DNA of 64,000 nt from Ophiosphaerella korrae (lineage: Eukaryota > Ascomycota > Dothideomycetes > Pleosporales > Phaeosphaeriaceae), in contig JALNQF010000048.1 in NCBI GenBank assembly GCA_028456385.1, positions 62,001 to 126,000 on the forward strand, given 5' to 3'. The notes beneath the pieces are model-generated. The model ran no database searches, was not told where the DNA came from, and worked only from the letters and a program-made list of their open reading frames with translations. Each line of letters starts with the position of its first letter. Position 1 is the stretch's first letter. Positions 45,544 to 57,001 of this stretch are shown here, piece by piece. A program made the translations under genes and the position numbers.

Positions 45544-47174
45544 ATGAGAGTCTGGACTCTAATCTCAGTACTGTTCGTCCTGATAGCTTCAGCCCATGCT
45601 CAAAATGCACTTGCAGCTTTGGCAAAACAAATGCCCAAATGCGCTGTAAGTTTTACTACTCTGTTTCTAAATTTTTTTTTTCTGTCATGATATTTAACAT
45701 GTATTCGCAGCTGGCTTGCTTTGTGGAGGAACTCCCCAAGTCAACTTGCGCCACAAATCTCACCTCGCAGTGCTTATGTACGAATAACGCTTTAAATGCA
45801 GCAGTGGCGCAGTGCGCCAAGAAGACATGTACTGTCTACGAACTTCTCCGTATGGTTTTTTTTTCCTCCCAACTTCATCCTTTACCTTGTACTAATGAAA
45901 CTTCACAGAGACTAAAAATGTAAGCAGTAATGGATGCGGCGTCCCAATTCGGTATAAGGGCACAAAATTTACCGTAATCGGCATCGTTGGCGCCGTAATA
46001 GCCGTGTTGGCATATGTACTCAGAATGGCTGCCAGCCTAGGCAAGAATGGTCGTGAGATGGGCTGGGATGACGCTGCTATGGGTTTGGTAGTCGTTCTTG
46101 CAATTCCCCCTGCGGTTTTTGCTCCGATTCGTAAGCAATCAATCACGGTTTGAGCACAGAATGGGTTTTCTAATACATCTCCCAGTGGTGCATAACGGCC
46201 TTGGACGAGATATCTGGACTTTGAAAGCACGGCAAATCACCAACTTGCTCAAGTATTACTTCTTCGGCGAGATATTCTATGTTGTCGGCCTCGGCATCTC
46301 CAAGATCTCCATCTTGTTCTTTTATCTCCGGGTGTTTCCCTCCAAAGGATTCCGTACTCTTACTTTTATTCTCATGGGCCTATCATTGGCTTACACAATC
46401 GCTTTCTTCTTCGCGACTACTTTTCAATGTGCGCCTATTAGCCAGGCTTGGAACCAATGGGATAAACTTCATCAAGGCACATGCAACAACATACATCTCC
46501 AGGGCTGGGTTGCCGCCGCTATCAACATTGTCCTAGATGTGGCCGTCATGATTCTTCCCTTGAGGCACCTAGCAAACCTACAAATGGGGCTAAGGAAGAA
46601 GCTCATGGTCATGTCCATGTTCTCGGTCGGCATTTTCGTGATCGTTGTCTCGGTCATTCGCTTGGAATCCCTCATCCATTTCGCAAACACTCAAAACGTT
46701 TCATGGGACTATGTTGAGGCTGGTTACTGGAGTTTAATCGAGATAGATGTCTCGATTATCTGCGGATGTATGCCTGCCCACCTGTTCTTAATACTCAGGG
46801 CGTGGCCAAAATTCAGGTCGACTCTTAGACCCAGCAAGGGCACCTCGAGTAACGGCAATTCTACAAATGAAGCCAAGTTTGGTGGCAGTGAAAACCAAAA
46901 CCCATCTGTCCCTAGCAAATCGGCCAGGGTATCGGTTAAACCAAAATCTGAAGATGATTGCGATTTTATTCCATTAGTCAATGTCGAAAACCACAGCACT
47001 CACGCAATCTCGGTGAATGAGGCGCAGCAGCCAAATACCACGTCCCCGGGCTGGACCATGCAGACTTCTTCAGTAGAAGTTAGTCACACGAAGGCACCAT
47101 CAACGCATACGACTGGGGATCAACCGCACAATTGGACACTAGGCAATCCCACAATAGGCAAGGAGCATGTCTGA
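45544..47174 (+). CDS. CFEM-domain PTH11-type seven-TM receptor, four exons
   Basis: Plasma-membrane receptor-like protein of 483 aa. The signal peptide (about 1-19) is followed by a CFEM domain with eight cysteines (CALAC, STC, SQCLC, QC, TC, NGCG) spread over exons 1-3. Seven hydrophobic segments of the fungal rhodopsin-like/PTH11 type then follow, including YFFGEIFYVVGLGISKISILFFYLR (TM with TK/SK-S motif) and WVAAAINIVLDVAVMILP. The cytoplasmic tail is Ser/Thr-rich. Exons are 45544-45645, 45711-45849, 45909-46130 and 46186-47174; introns of 65, 59 and 55 nt are phase-consistent. In plant pathogens such receptors sense surfaces; here the ligand is unknown. Only the last exon is obvious as a long frame; the CFEM part needs the splice joins. 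Confidence 0.9.
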
Positions 47175-48769
47175 ATTCGGGGTAAACAATGGCCGCTAGA
47201 TACGTCAAAAAAAAAAAAGATCGCGTCAGCAGCATGACAGTATGGAAATTGATGATTGCGGGGCAATCCGTAACCAGCTCTAATAGCTTCCAGATAACAC
47301 TGGTACAAAGATTATGCCGGTATCCGCCTCACTTTTACAGCAATTGGGGACGAATTTGGAGGTAGAATATTAGGACTTTTCTTCATGTGTCGGCGACACT
47401 GTCCCCTCTGGTGAAAGCAACAGACGTTCCTTCTACATTTTCAGGCTAGGATATACCTAATGCTAAGACACCTAAATGCCAATGCGAAAGATCTGCAGGC
47501 TCCAAATTACGAAAATGAAACGCGTGATAAATGCACAGCGACTAAAATTGTGGCCGATCTCGTTCAAACTCACCAAGTTGTAACTAGCACACCGACAGAG
47601 CTTGCACCGCTCAGACCATTCTCCCTCTTGGATAAGACCACCGCGACAGTAGGTAATTTGATACCAAAGGCTTGGAGCGGACAAGGGTTACTAAATCCTA
47701 GTTATGGGTGAGACAGGGAACGAGGCGCGATTTCTGTGCGCTACGCGTATAAAAGCAGTTGCCTGAGAAGTTGGTTTCCTAGTATGGCGATGCGGGTCCC
47801 GCTGCAGGTCCCTCGCAAAAACATAAAACAAAATATGGGGTCTTCATTGGGTGAGCCCACAGGCCAACGCTTGGCTGGGAATTAACTAGTCCGCCATCCC
47901 GTGTTCTGGGTTCTGGCTATCATATCCTGACCGCCACAATGATTAAGGTTAATCCTTGGTCCATATTTCGCGCTACCGGTTGCGACCTTCATGGCTAAGG
48001 TGAAGCGCCTTACTAAATTGAAAACGGCATTCTCAAACAATCCACATTTCCGTATTGCGTAGCCTTGTTGTGTCTGTTTTCTTTCACAAGAGCCCCATAG
48101 ACACACTGGGTAGAGGACGGGGTATGCTGTGGACTCGAGTCTTGGTCCTTGGAGTTTGCCGTCCCCTGGTTAGCGCCAGCTATGGATGCTACTGCACGCG
48201 GCACGCTGGAGCATCAGCACGGACCTTCTCCATGCCCGTTGGAGCCGCTGTCAATTGCGGGCCGACTGATATTTCGTCAAACGCTCTTAATTCGTAACCC
48301 CCCATGGCGGGAGTTTTGACAATATTTTCTTCCTTCAGAGAGGTTAAGCAATTTGAGCTGATTCGTCAGGAATGCACATCGCTCATGCCACCTCGCCGAA
48401 TCTCATTGTGGAGCCATGTCTGGTCATGCATGATTCATTCGCAACACCCCGCGCTTTTCGCGCCTGCCGACAGGATATCTAGGAAGATTAGGGCGGTTTG
48501 ATCTACATAGCTCTACCTAGTCATGTACCAAGCCTGCTCCTTTGAAACCGTGCTGCTCTACTATTACACTTTGGTGTGTTCTCATCTAATGCCATGAACC
48601 GCAACTTCATTGTGCGCCTCTGTTCCCCCCCCCCCCCATTGTTTCCTACAGTTGTGGATGTTTCGTTCGTTTTGTAGTCACTCTTTTTTCATCCCGAGGA
48701 TCAACCCCCCCCCCCCCTTCTTCACACGCCCTCGTAAAATCGCTTTCCAAATAATTTCTCTCATTCGCG
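47175..48769. other. Intergenic, upstream of the peroxygenase gene
   Basis: About 1.6 kb. No gene is supported; several short frames (47460-47711, 48055-48297) look accidental. Two runs of 13 C lie at 48625-48637 and 48705-48717, within 150 bases of the peroxygenase ATG and probably in its promoter or leader. Confidence 0.45.
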
Positions 48770-50261
48770 ATGAAGTTCACATCCGCTGCCCTACTCTTAT
48801 TATCATTAAGCTCCCCACTAGCCAAGGCCTTCCCTGCCCTCGATGCCCGTAATCTTGATGGCCTTACCACAGATAAACTGGTTGAAGCTATCAAATCAGT
48901 TGAAAAGTTCAAAAATGAAAAGCGTTTCATCATCGACATCACCAAGCCTATTGATGTTAGTGGCAGACACGCCTTCCAGGCCCCTAGAAAAAGTGACCAA
49001 CGTGGCCCTTGTCCCGGGCTCAATGCTCTAGCCAACCACGCCTACATTCCTCGCAGTGGGATAACTAGCTTTGCAGAAGTGGTTGTTGCTATCAATCAAG
49101 GTCCGTCTCAAGCAAGTAGTAGCCAATCTCGCTAGGCCCGGCACTAACAGGACAGTGAAGTAATGGGCATGGGTACCGAACTCTCCCTTATACTCGGTGT
49201 GATGGGTACTGTCTGGACGGGCAATCCGCTATCGTTGAATCCCGGTTTCTCCATCGGTGGCAGGGCGTCTGGCGATAATTCAGACAACATATTGGGAAAT
49301 CTCGGTGGCCTCCTCGGTATTTATCCTCTGATTTTATACCTTGCTCTATTCTCACACGTTGTATAGGCAGACCTCGTGGTCTTCAAGGGTCTCACAACTG
49401 GCTTGAATCTGATGCATCCCTCACGCGCAACGACCTTTACGTCACCGGCGATGCTTGGACGATGAACATGACACTTTTTCGTGAGATCCACGATCGCGCC
49501 GATGGAAATAGTGTCATCTCCATGGACTTGTTAGCCGACCAGGCCGCTCGACGTTGGGAGTACAGCGTTGCACATAACCCCAATTTCTATTATGGTCCTG
49601 TGACTGGTATGGTTAGTCGCAACGCTGGCTACTTTTTCCTTGGTCGTCTGCTGTCTAACCACTCAGCCGAGCATCCTGAGGGAATCCTCACCCAAGAGGT
49701 GCTCAGGAAATTTTTCGCTGTGTACAATGACCAACAGGGAAACATGGAGTACCGCATGGGCCATGAAACGATTCCCGAAAATTGGTATCGTAAGCCCGTC
49801 GAGTATGGCTTGATTCCATTAAACCTAGACATCATCTCATGGGTGTCGAAATATCCGGTATTGGGCAGGTATGTCATTCTGTTACTTTCGCCTAATAAGC
49901 GGGGCTATGCCTACTAATCTACCATAACAGTATTGGCGGTAATACCGGCACCGTAAATTCCTTCACTGGCCTCGATATGCACAACATGACTGGAGGTGTA
50001 TTAAACTCGGCTTCGCTACTTGAGAAGAACAACCTTTTGTGCCTTGTTTTCCAGCTGCTGAAAACTTTCCTGCCCAATTCACTTTCTCCACTGCTTGCCA
50101 CCCTCGAAGTTCCACTGAGATTGGTCACCGACACGCTCGCCGCGCCGCTTTTGAGCCTTTCTTGCCCTGCTTGGAAAGACATGACCATGGGCGGCGAGCC
50201 GCTATGGGATGCTATTCAGCACACGTTCGAGGGAGCACAGAAGGCAGGATCAAGCCTTTAA
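48770..50261 (+). CDS. Secreted heme-thiolate peroxidase/peroxygenase (chloroperoxidase family), four exons
   Basis: Heme-thiolate enzyme of the chloroperoxidase/unspecific-peroxygenase family (PF01328), 439 aa. The signal peptide is about 1-20 and a Kex2-like KR is at 51-52. The axial-ligand motif is PCPGLNALANHAYIPRSG, with the heme-ligating Cys at 81. Further on come HNWLESDASLTRND, where homologues have E-H-D-x-S-x-(T/S)-R, and then the long C-terminal domain. Exons are 48770-49100, 49161-49316, 49367-49868 and 49931-50261. Introns are 60, 50 and 62 nt; intron 1 uses a GTCCGT donor and an AAG acceptor, which is less canonical, but frames join exactly. The enzyme uses H2O2 to oxygenate or halogenate substrates outside the cell. 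It is convergent with the GH43-like gene. Confidence 0.9.
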
Positions 50262-50484
50262 ACCGCCAGCTATGGGACGGGGAAATGAGCGAAAAGTCGA
50301 AAACTAATAACACCTACATATATACCCGGTTACCACTTGCACTACAACCCCTGTTATGTAGTGAATTCATTTGGTTTCGCCTACTCAATGAACTTTGGTT
50401 GACGCAAGGAATATAATACACAAACAGAACAACAAATAGTTTTATTAAGCTGAATGAGATTGCTGAAGAAATATCTGAATGTTC

Positions 50485-51575
50485 CTAAAGCTTTGAAAGC
50501 CCAGTCAACGTGCTTTGGTCTATTTGCACAACTGCTCCATGCCGCATGCCAGTTGGCACTAAGCTGGGATTACAGGGTGTGTACGGAACAGTGAAATCCT
50601 CGGTGTAGTAGCATTCATAACCAGGGCCTCCATAGTCATCTTCCCAAAGGTAGTAGCGCTGAGGTCGTAAAATGTCTTGGTATGATGCAGGACCTTCTCG
50701 CACCTTGTCGACTGGTACGCCAATTCTCGTCCATGTCCCAAAGAGGCCATTATCAGATCTATCAAGAATCACTCTCCTTACTTCGTTGGTATCGCTAAGA
50801 TACCGCACGTAAGATTGGCCCCCAATGTATTGTATCTCTTGATCAATAACCGTAGCAGTAGCGTTAGGATTCCATAGTGCTGGAGTTGTAAATGTTTTGA
50901 AGTCGCTTGTGTGCGAGTAATAAATGAATGGTCCTTGTGAAGGCCCAGAATGTGCAGTGTCAGATTGCGCATAGACACGTGAACTCCAGAATATAGCATA
51001 TTGGTTTCGGTCAACGTCCCAGATAGCTGATGGCGCCCATACCTCCGAGAATTGTCAGCACAAGTCGATCTTTCGCTCCGTAATTGGCGACTTACATAGC
51101 CGGCGGTTGGAGGCATTAGTTCGACTAGGCTGTCCGTAGACCAAGTAACACCATCACTTGATTCCCATACAAATATGCTTCTCGAGCCAAATGTTTGAGC
51201 TGTGCCCCAGTCTGTCTTGCCGATATCCAGATCAGTTGCAATAACAAAGTACTACCAAAACGGTCAATATAATTCTCTTTGGGTGAAAGATCTGAAAACC
51301 GCCTTTCTTACCTTGGAATGATCTTGTGATCTTAATATGAATGGATCTCGCGCCCCTTTCGTACCCTTGGTCGGAACAAGGACAGCCTGGCCATTTTTCA
51401 CTGGAGAAAAGGTTGAAGGGTTGGCAGCAGAAGCCAAGTTGAAGAAGACATGTGGAACGTCACCCTTAAATACTGTAGTAAGGTACCCAGCCGCTTGCTC
51501 TTGTCTTGCGCGCAATGGATTGGCTACAGTTAGTGATAGGGCATTCGCCAAAAGACAATATATCTGCAAATGCAT
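50485..51575 (-). CDS. Secreted GH43-like glycoside hydrolase (arabinan/xylan-type), three exons
   Basis: Predicted 325-aa secreted five-bladed beta-propeller glycosidase. A signal peptide starts MHLQIYCLLANALSLTVA and may be followed by a dibasic-like RAR site. The family pattern is kept: GARDPFILRS, YFVIATDLDIG, SRSIFVWESSDGVTW and VWAPSAIWD, as in GH43-type arabinosidases/xylosidases of fungi. Exons are 51312-51575, 51096-51251 and 50485-51042; introns are 60 and 53 nt (GTAAGA...GTAG and GTAAGT...GGAG) and lie exactly in phase 0. The start at 51575 is chosen over upstream frame sequence because it begins the signal peptide. Role: trimming plant cell-wall hemicellulose side chains. The exact substrate is not deducible. 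Confidence 0.85.
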
Positions 51576-52794
51576 TTTGCTTCCAGTATAATAACAGTCC
51601 AGAGCAGCAGACAAGCTTGAAAATTGGTCATGTGCAGCCTCTCGCTCGTTACTTATAGGCATGAGAATGGCACAATCTTCCGGAGATTTTCCGCCCTCCT
51701 TTGCTTTGGGGCAGGTTAAAGGAAGATACACTTACTGCTTCAATCGTAGCGTACGATCCCCAGGTTGGAGTAACAATAATCTACCCCGCGTTGGAATTGG
51801 AATCCCAGCCTATATTAAGACAAAACCCATCCCCCTTTAGAAGGCCCCGATACACGACCATATAACTGGGACAGCATGCTGGTGTTAGGCAAGTCCGGCA
51901 CCAACTTGCTCAAATTTAGGGTAGTGGACATCTATGGTCAGCGGGTTACCAAGGCGAGCTTATACTGTTTCTGTAATGTTAGTCTTATGTACCTAGCTGC
52001 GTGGGATCTGGTAAAGAATAGTGGATGCCTACAACAATTAGGTATTGTGTTAGGTACCTAGACCCGGGATTTCGGGGCAATGCAACGCATGTGATGCTAC
52101 GTCTAAACCTCGGCATAGGCATATCCTGGATCTAGTAGGCCTGAGAAGCCCAAAACAGGTCCGAAATTACCTGTTTGGAAATCTGTTCCATTGACATTTT
52201 CAAGAATGGCGATGGGGGTGTAATGGTCACACGCACACAGTTCCGGGGCGGCATACGTCATCCCACCGGAATAGTCTCAGCATCGGCGCAACTTCATGAA
52301 GCTTGTCAAGTATCGAGGACCAGCAGTGAGTTTTAATAAATACCCCATCGGACACGCGATTTTTATATAATTCCTTCAGAGTTAGGCCAGAATTACGGGA
52401 AACACGAAAAACTCACGTACAGGTTTATTGACGACATCACGACTAAATCTTATCGGTCTTGTAGCTGCATCTGGCAGGTTAGATGGGTGCTAATATTATG
52501 AGAGCATGCCACATTAAAGCGTGAAACATTGATGGGATTAAGATGGCTCTGGATGGTGGCTAGTAAGCAGGCTACTGCTGTTCCATCCGCCATCAACCAA
52601 CCTGAGGTGGGGCTGCCTCGACTAGCCTGAATTCATGCAGAAAGCACTTGCGTATGACCTCGCTGTCTGGATGCTATGCAAACAATCCTTTTATAAATAA
52701 AACGACATGTATGCCCGTAAGAGCACTGCATCTGCGCGCAAAAACCATATTGTCTACTTTATCCCGCAAGGTTCCCACAATTCTTTCATACACC
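51576..52794. other. Intergenic
   Basis: About 1.2 kb between the GH43-like gene and the ABM relic. No gene or named motif is supported. Confidence 0.45.
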
Positions 52795-53122
52795 ATAACG
52801 ATTACTGAACTTGCGCTGCTGCGATTGTCCACAAGCATCGACGACTCAAGACTGCACTTGAAACTCGCAAAAGCGAAAAACACCATGCAAGGATACACAG
52901 GCCGTACCTTCGACTACTTCCAACAGTGTGAAGATCCTTCCTATCTTTACATTGTCGGAGAATGGGACTCGCTCGATCAGCACATGAACCACTTCATACC
53001 AAGCTAGGAGAATCAAGCACTTCTCGACGACTTGGAGGACGAATTTTCAGTTGAATGGTTGCAACATATAGATGCATTGCATGCTGTATTACCTCTCCCG
53101 ACGTCGGATGCCGATACAGTTA

Positions 53123-54449
53123 CTGGACAAAAGTTTGGAACAGCGTGGCACGTGCGCACCCAACATGAGATTGACGCCTCATCGTTCACAACCACCCACC
53201 ACCTAAAATTACATAGAAACTCGGTTTTTTTGATGCATTTGAAGAGAATTAAGTTACTACTTAGTCTGCCAGCCTTGCGCGCGCCTACAAGCTTGAATCC
53301 TCCTCGGCATACTCAAGATGAGTTTGCGTATGAGCGTACCTGGTATACGCCGCCAGCACTCCTTCAACGCGCTGCAGAAGCCCTCCCACTCCTCTTTAGC
53401 TTGTGAAGAGTTATTATATTATGGGTAGTGCTTATTCATTAGCTTCTTAAGATGCCACTAGAGGTGCTCAATTAGGTTAAGGTTAGGTAAGTAAGATAGG
53501 TGTGATGTGGTGTTGAGCCATCCGTCTTATCATTGCGCGCAAGGTGTGTATGCGCGCATTATCCTGCATGAAAAGCTAAGACTGCCGCTAGTTAGGCAGT
53601 AGGCCTTTACGAAGAGCTTTAATATAACTTTTGCTTAAGTAGCTACGTCGTCGTGCACGCTTATCTCTCTCTATAATGACGAGTAGACTGCAGCGTAGTC
53701 TACCTCGTTTATCTAGCTATATAGATCCCTATACTATCTAGGCAGGGCGCCTATAGACGTTAACCTTAGTTATCATCTCTAGCTTCTATTTCTCCTACGA
53801 GAACTAAAAGCACTACTCACGGTTGTGGCTAGAGCCCTTCTAAAGAGAGCACTTATCTAAGAATTTAAGTGTACGCGAGTGTTACTAAAAGTAGCGATAC
53901 TGTCGACAGAACTGCTAGCGTTTCTAAGCATAGATAGGCTTAAGTTTTAGTCGCGTTTTGCATAGATTTTTAGTAAGGCCACGTCTTTTAATAAAGCAGT
54001 ACAATGTCTTGTAGCTAGGTGGCTTCGAAGGAGTCCTATCTACTGCTACAACTATAGTAGCTTTAGCGAGCTCTAAGTACTCAATCTTTAGCTAGGCACG
54101 AGCCTTGCGATAGATGAGCTTCTTCTAGTGTAGCGATAGTATAGGTAGACGGCTACTACGAGGTTTATCTTTGACGTTGCCTGTTTCGCGGTATTTTTTC
54201 ATAATCTTAGTTACAGCTAAGTGTGTATAGTTGAACTAGCGTGCAACTTTAGAGTGCCCTGCACCACCTAATACTATCCTAACAATTCTGTTGCGCTCAT
54301 CTAGACTTATATTTGGCTTTCTGCGAACATTTCCATCTATCTCTCGTCCAAATCGGCGCGGTGTAGCCATGGTTGTGGTGGGTTGAAGTGGTGACGTAGT
54401 TTGGAGGTGCACGGTGAGTTAAGCTTGGCGTTCCTAACTTTTGTCCTAG
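53123..54449 (-). mobile_element. RIP-degraded Tc1/mariner transposon inserted in the ABM gene
   Basis: A 1327-bp element with imperfect terminal inverted repeats. The left end CTGGACAAAAGTTTGGAAC and the right end (reverse complement) CTAGGACAAAAGTTAGGAAC are flanked by TA duplications at 53121-53122 and 54450-54451. It carries a transposase-like sequence on the minus strand. Differences between the arms and many stops in the coding part show age. Size, ends and target site fit a full-length fungal Tc1/mariner (impala-like) copy. It disrupts the host gene listed above. Confidence 0.88.
53257..54370 (-). pseudogene. Tc1/mariner transposase relic
   Basis: The frame starts MATPRRFGREIDGNVRRKPN at 54370, followed by an HTH-like SLDERNRIVRIVLGGAGHSKVAR and then a TAG where Gln (RQFN) is expected. 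More TAG codons follow (after SLH, after ARA). The C-terminal part has MQDNARIHT (catalytic Asp motif) and LPNLNLIEHLWWHLKKL, where active relatives have SPDLNPIEHLW. The Ser-to-Leu, Asp-to-Asn and Pro-to-Leu changes are each single C-to-T or G-to-A transitions. Length (about 370 codons) matches the family. The DDE acid is lost, so no activity is possible. Confidence 0.85.
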
Positions 54450-54957
54450 TACAGTAGGACGAAGGCCCGCAATGGAAAACTGTTGATTAGTATTGTGCGG
54501 CACTCGATAAAGGCTGGCGCCAGAGAAAAGTTCAATCAAACATTTGAGGCGAATAAACACCGCCTACAGAGATTCCTTACTGAAGGTGCGATGGGTGGAG
54601 GCTGGCGTATTGACAAGGATGACAACCAGGAAGAATGGGTCTTGCTTTGTCCCTATGCGAGTGTTCAGCAACATCTAGGCTTTGCGCAAACAGACGGGTT
54701 CCAAAAATATGGTCAGATTCAGGAGTATCTAGAAAGTGCTGATATCAAACATGCGAGGCTTTGTAGACATGTAGTGTCGGATGACAAAAGAGTACAAGCT
54801 CCACCAACTAATTCTCGGCAAGAGCCCATGAATCCGGGACAACCCCTCATTGATATGCGCGCTATCGCCATGCTGTTTAAGATAAGAACAGGTCTCAAAC
54901 ATGAGATAAATTAACTCTGTTGACGCCTGCATGGCACGCGATACGATATTATTCAAC

Positions 54958-56728
54958 ATGATTTCTAACATCACGAAACAGCTTTCCGACCTGAAATCTT
55001 TACTTGGGGAACACGTCATTGTAGTAGCAGTAACTGTGGCTTTTCTCGCTGTCATTTACAAAGTATGTGATACAAGTCTACTTATACAGTACTGATCGTC
55101 TGCAACAGCGACTCACTCGGACTGATGTGCCTTACATTCAAGGCATCCCCGAGATACCTGGCGCACTTCCTATTACAGGGCATTTGATTCAGCTCGGAGA
55201 AGACCATGCCACAGTATGCGAAACGTGGTGGCGCAAGTATGGCCACTCGGTCTTCCAAATTAGGCTTGGGAACACTCGCACTGTCGTCGTCAACTCGTTT
55301 GAAGACTGCAAGAAAATATTAATTTCGAATCCACAAGGGCTGATCGATCGACCCAAGCTGTTTACATTCCACGGTCTCATCTCATCGACACAAGGCTTCA
55401 CTATCGGGAGTTCACCTTGGGATGAAAGTTGCCGGAATAAGCGAAAAGCCGCATCAACCACTCTAAGTAAAGCTATGATGAAGAACTATTTTGAAATGTT
55501 TGACTTGGAGTCGTACTGCATCGTGCGGGACTTGATGCATGATAGCAAAGGCGGTAAAAATGAAGTTAGCATTAGTCCTTACATTCAACGTTATGCGCTT
55601 AACACCACACTTACGCTGTGCTACGGGATACGAATGGATGAAGTCTACGACGAGTTACTCCGTGAAATCCTCTACGTCGGCTCTGCTATATCGCTGTTGC
55701 GCTCCGCGTCCGAGAACTACCAGGATTACATACCTATGCTGCGATACTTACCTAACAACAAAAAGAATCATCGTTCGAAAGAGCTACGTCGGAGGCGAGA
55801 TATATACCTCGATGAGCTACTCAATAAAGTCCGCGAAATGATCAAGAAGGGTACTGAGAAGCCTTGTATCAGCGCTGCGATCCTGAAGGATGAAGAGACG
55901 CGCCTCACTGGTGTTGAAGTAAGCTCAATTTGTTTATCTCTTGTCTCTGGAGGGTTTGAAACAATACCGGGCACGCTTGTATCCTGTATTGGCTCTTTAT
56001 CAACAGTCGAAGGGCAAAAGTATCAGGACCGTGCATACGAGGAAATTAAGAGACTAGGAGATATAAAAGAAACTTGGGAAAATAAGTTTGAGCAAGAAAC
56101 CGTACCCTACCTCAACGCAATTGTCAAAGAAGCTGGACGATACTATACAGTGAGCAGCATGAGCTTGCCGCGCAAGACAATGAGCGACGTGCGCTGGGGC
56201 AATGCAACAATCCCAAAAGGCACAATGGTTTTGATAAATGCGCAAGCCGGGAATCACGGTGAGGAGCCAGATTTCATGAAACGAAACGAAACGAACAGTG
56301 CAGTAACATAAGCAGATGTTGATTATTGGGGCCCAGATGCCGGCACCTTCAACCCGGAGCGTTGGCTCTCTCCGCCTCCTTCAAAAGGGACTGCCGGTTA
56401 CAGTGAGAGAGCATCTTCAACTACACCTCATCTTTCCTTCGGTGCTGGCTCGCGTTCCTGTCCCGGTGCCACGATAGCTGGAAAACTCATCAGCGCAGCT
56501 TTGTTCCGAATCCTATCTCTTTTTAAAATCGAAGCGAGTACAGATAACCCACCAAACACAGACTACGTCGATTACAATCAGATAAAGTCAGCGTTGGTCG
56601 CTATTCCGAGGGACTTCAAAGTCAAATTGACGCCAAGAGACGGAACAGGAAAGATGGTGGAAGAGGTACTTCGGATAGGCGAAAGACGGACGAGAAACTT
56701 TTACAAAGAGGACAACAACAACAACTAG
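54958..56728 (+). CDS. Cytochrome P450, CYP504 (phenylacetate hydroxylase)-like, three exons
   Basis: P450 monooxygenase of 555 aa resembling fungal phenylacetate 2-hydroxylases (phacA/CYP504). An N-terminal membrane anchor (VIVVAVTVAFLAVIY) is in exon 1. IPEIPGALPITGHL is the proline hinge, and IGSSPWDESCRNKRKAA the C-helix region. The I-helix is SLVSGGFETIPG, ExxR is KEAGRYY and the heme loop is FGAGSRSCPG with Cys near 467. Exons are 54958-55062, 55109-56258 and 56316-56728. The second intron (57 nt, GTGAGG...GCAG) removes an apparent in-frame TAA at 56309-56311, so the gene need not be a pseudogene. The first intron is 46 nt. The tail after the heme region is longer than usual and ends in an Asn run. 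The product is likely ER-anchored, acting on an aromatic acid. Confidence 0.85.
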
Positions 56729-57001
56729 GGACAAATTAGAGGTGGCCACCATGTTCAGGAATGTGGTTTTATACTATGAGATAGTGTGGTGTGTCTGGGG
56801 CTTTGTTCTCTCACTTGCGGGGGGGGGGCTTTCGATATGCACACACTCTCGTGCACTAAGTTTCTCCCAAAGCTTGCAAAATCCAACAACAGTAAACAAA
56901 AGTGGCAGTCCACTAAGGCTGAAATCCTTCCCTAGAGAGTTGTCTCCCTCGTTTCGCCGTTCCCCGATTATAATATGTCTAGCAGGACTCGAATCTTGAT
57001 T

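Larger units (their letters stand above)
52795..54914 (+). pseudogene. ABM-type (antibiotic-biosynthesis-monooxygenase-like) gene broken by a transposon
   Basis: The 5' part (52795-53122) encodes TELALLRLSTSIDD, NTMQGYTGRTFDYFQQCEDPS, GEWDSLDQHMNHFIPS and, after a TAG at 53005-53007, ENQALLDDLED...VEWLQHIDA. The 3' part (54452-54914) encodes ISIVRHSIKAGAREKF, TEGAMGGGWRID, EEWVLLCPYASVQQHLGFA and FQKYGQI. Together these are the two ferredoxin-like ABM repeats of a common fungal small-oxygenase-like protein. Three lesions are visible: a 1.3-kb Tc1/mariner insertion at the TA at 53121-53122, the in-frame TAG, and ATA at 52795-52797 where the family has its start ATG. The frame also differs across the insertion by one base. 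The gene cannot be functional as it stands. It lies next to a P450 gene and may once have been co-regulated with it. Confidence 0.82.

Noticed and set aside
56240..56330. In-frame TAA that would make the P450 a pseudogene
   Set aside because: It lies inside a well-formed 57-nt intron (GTGAGG...GCAG) whose removal restores the conserved DVDYWGPDAGTFNPERW segment.
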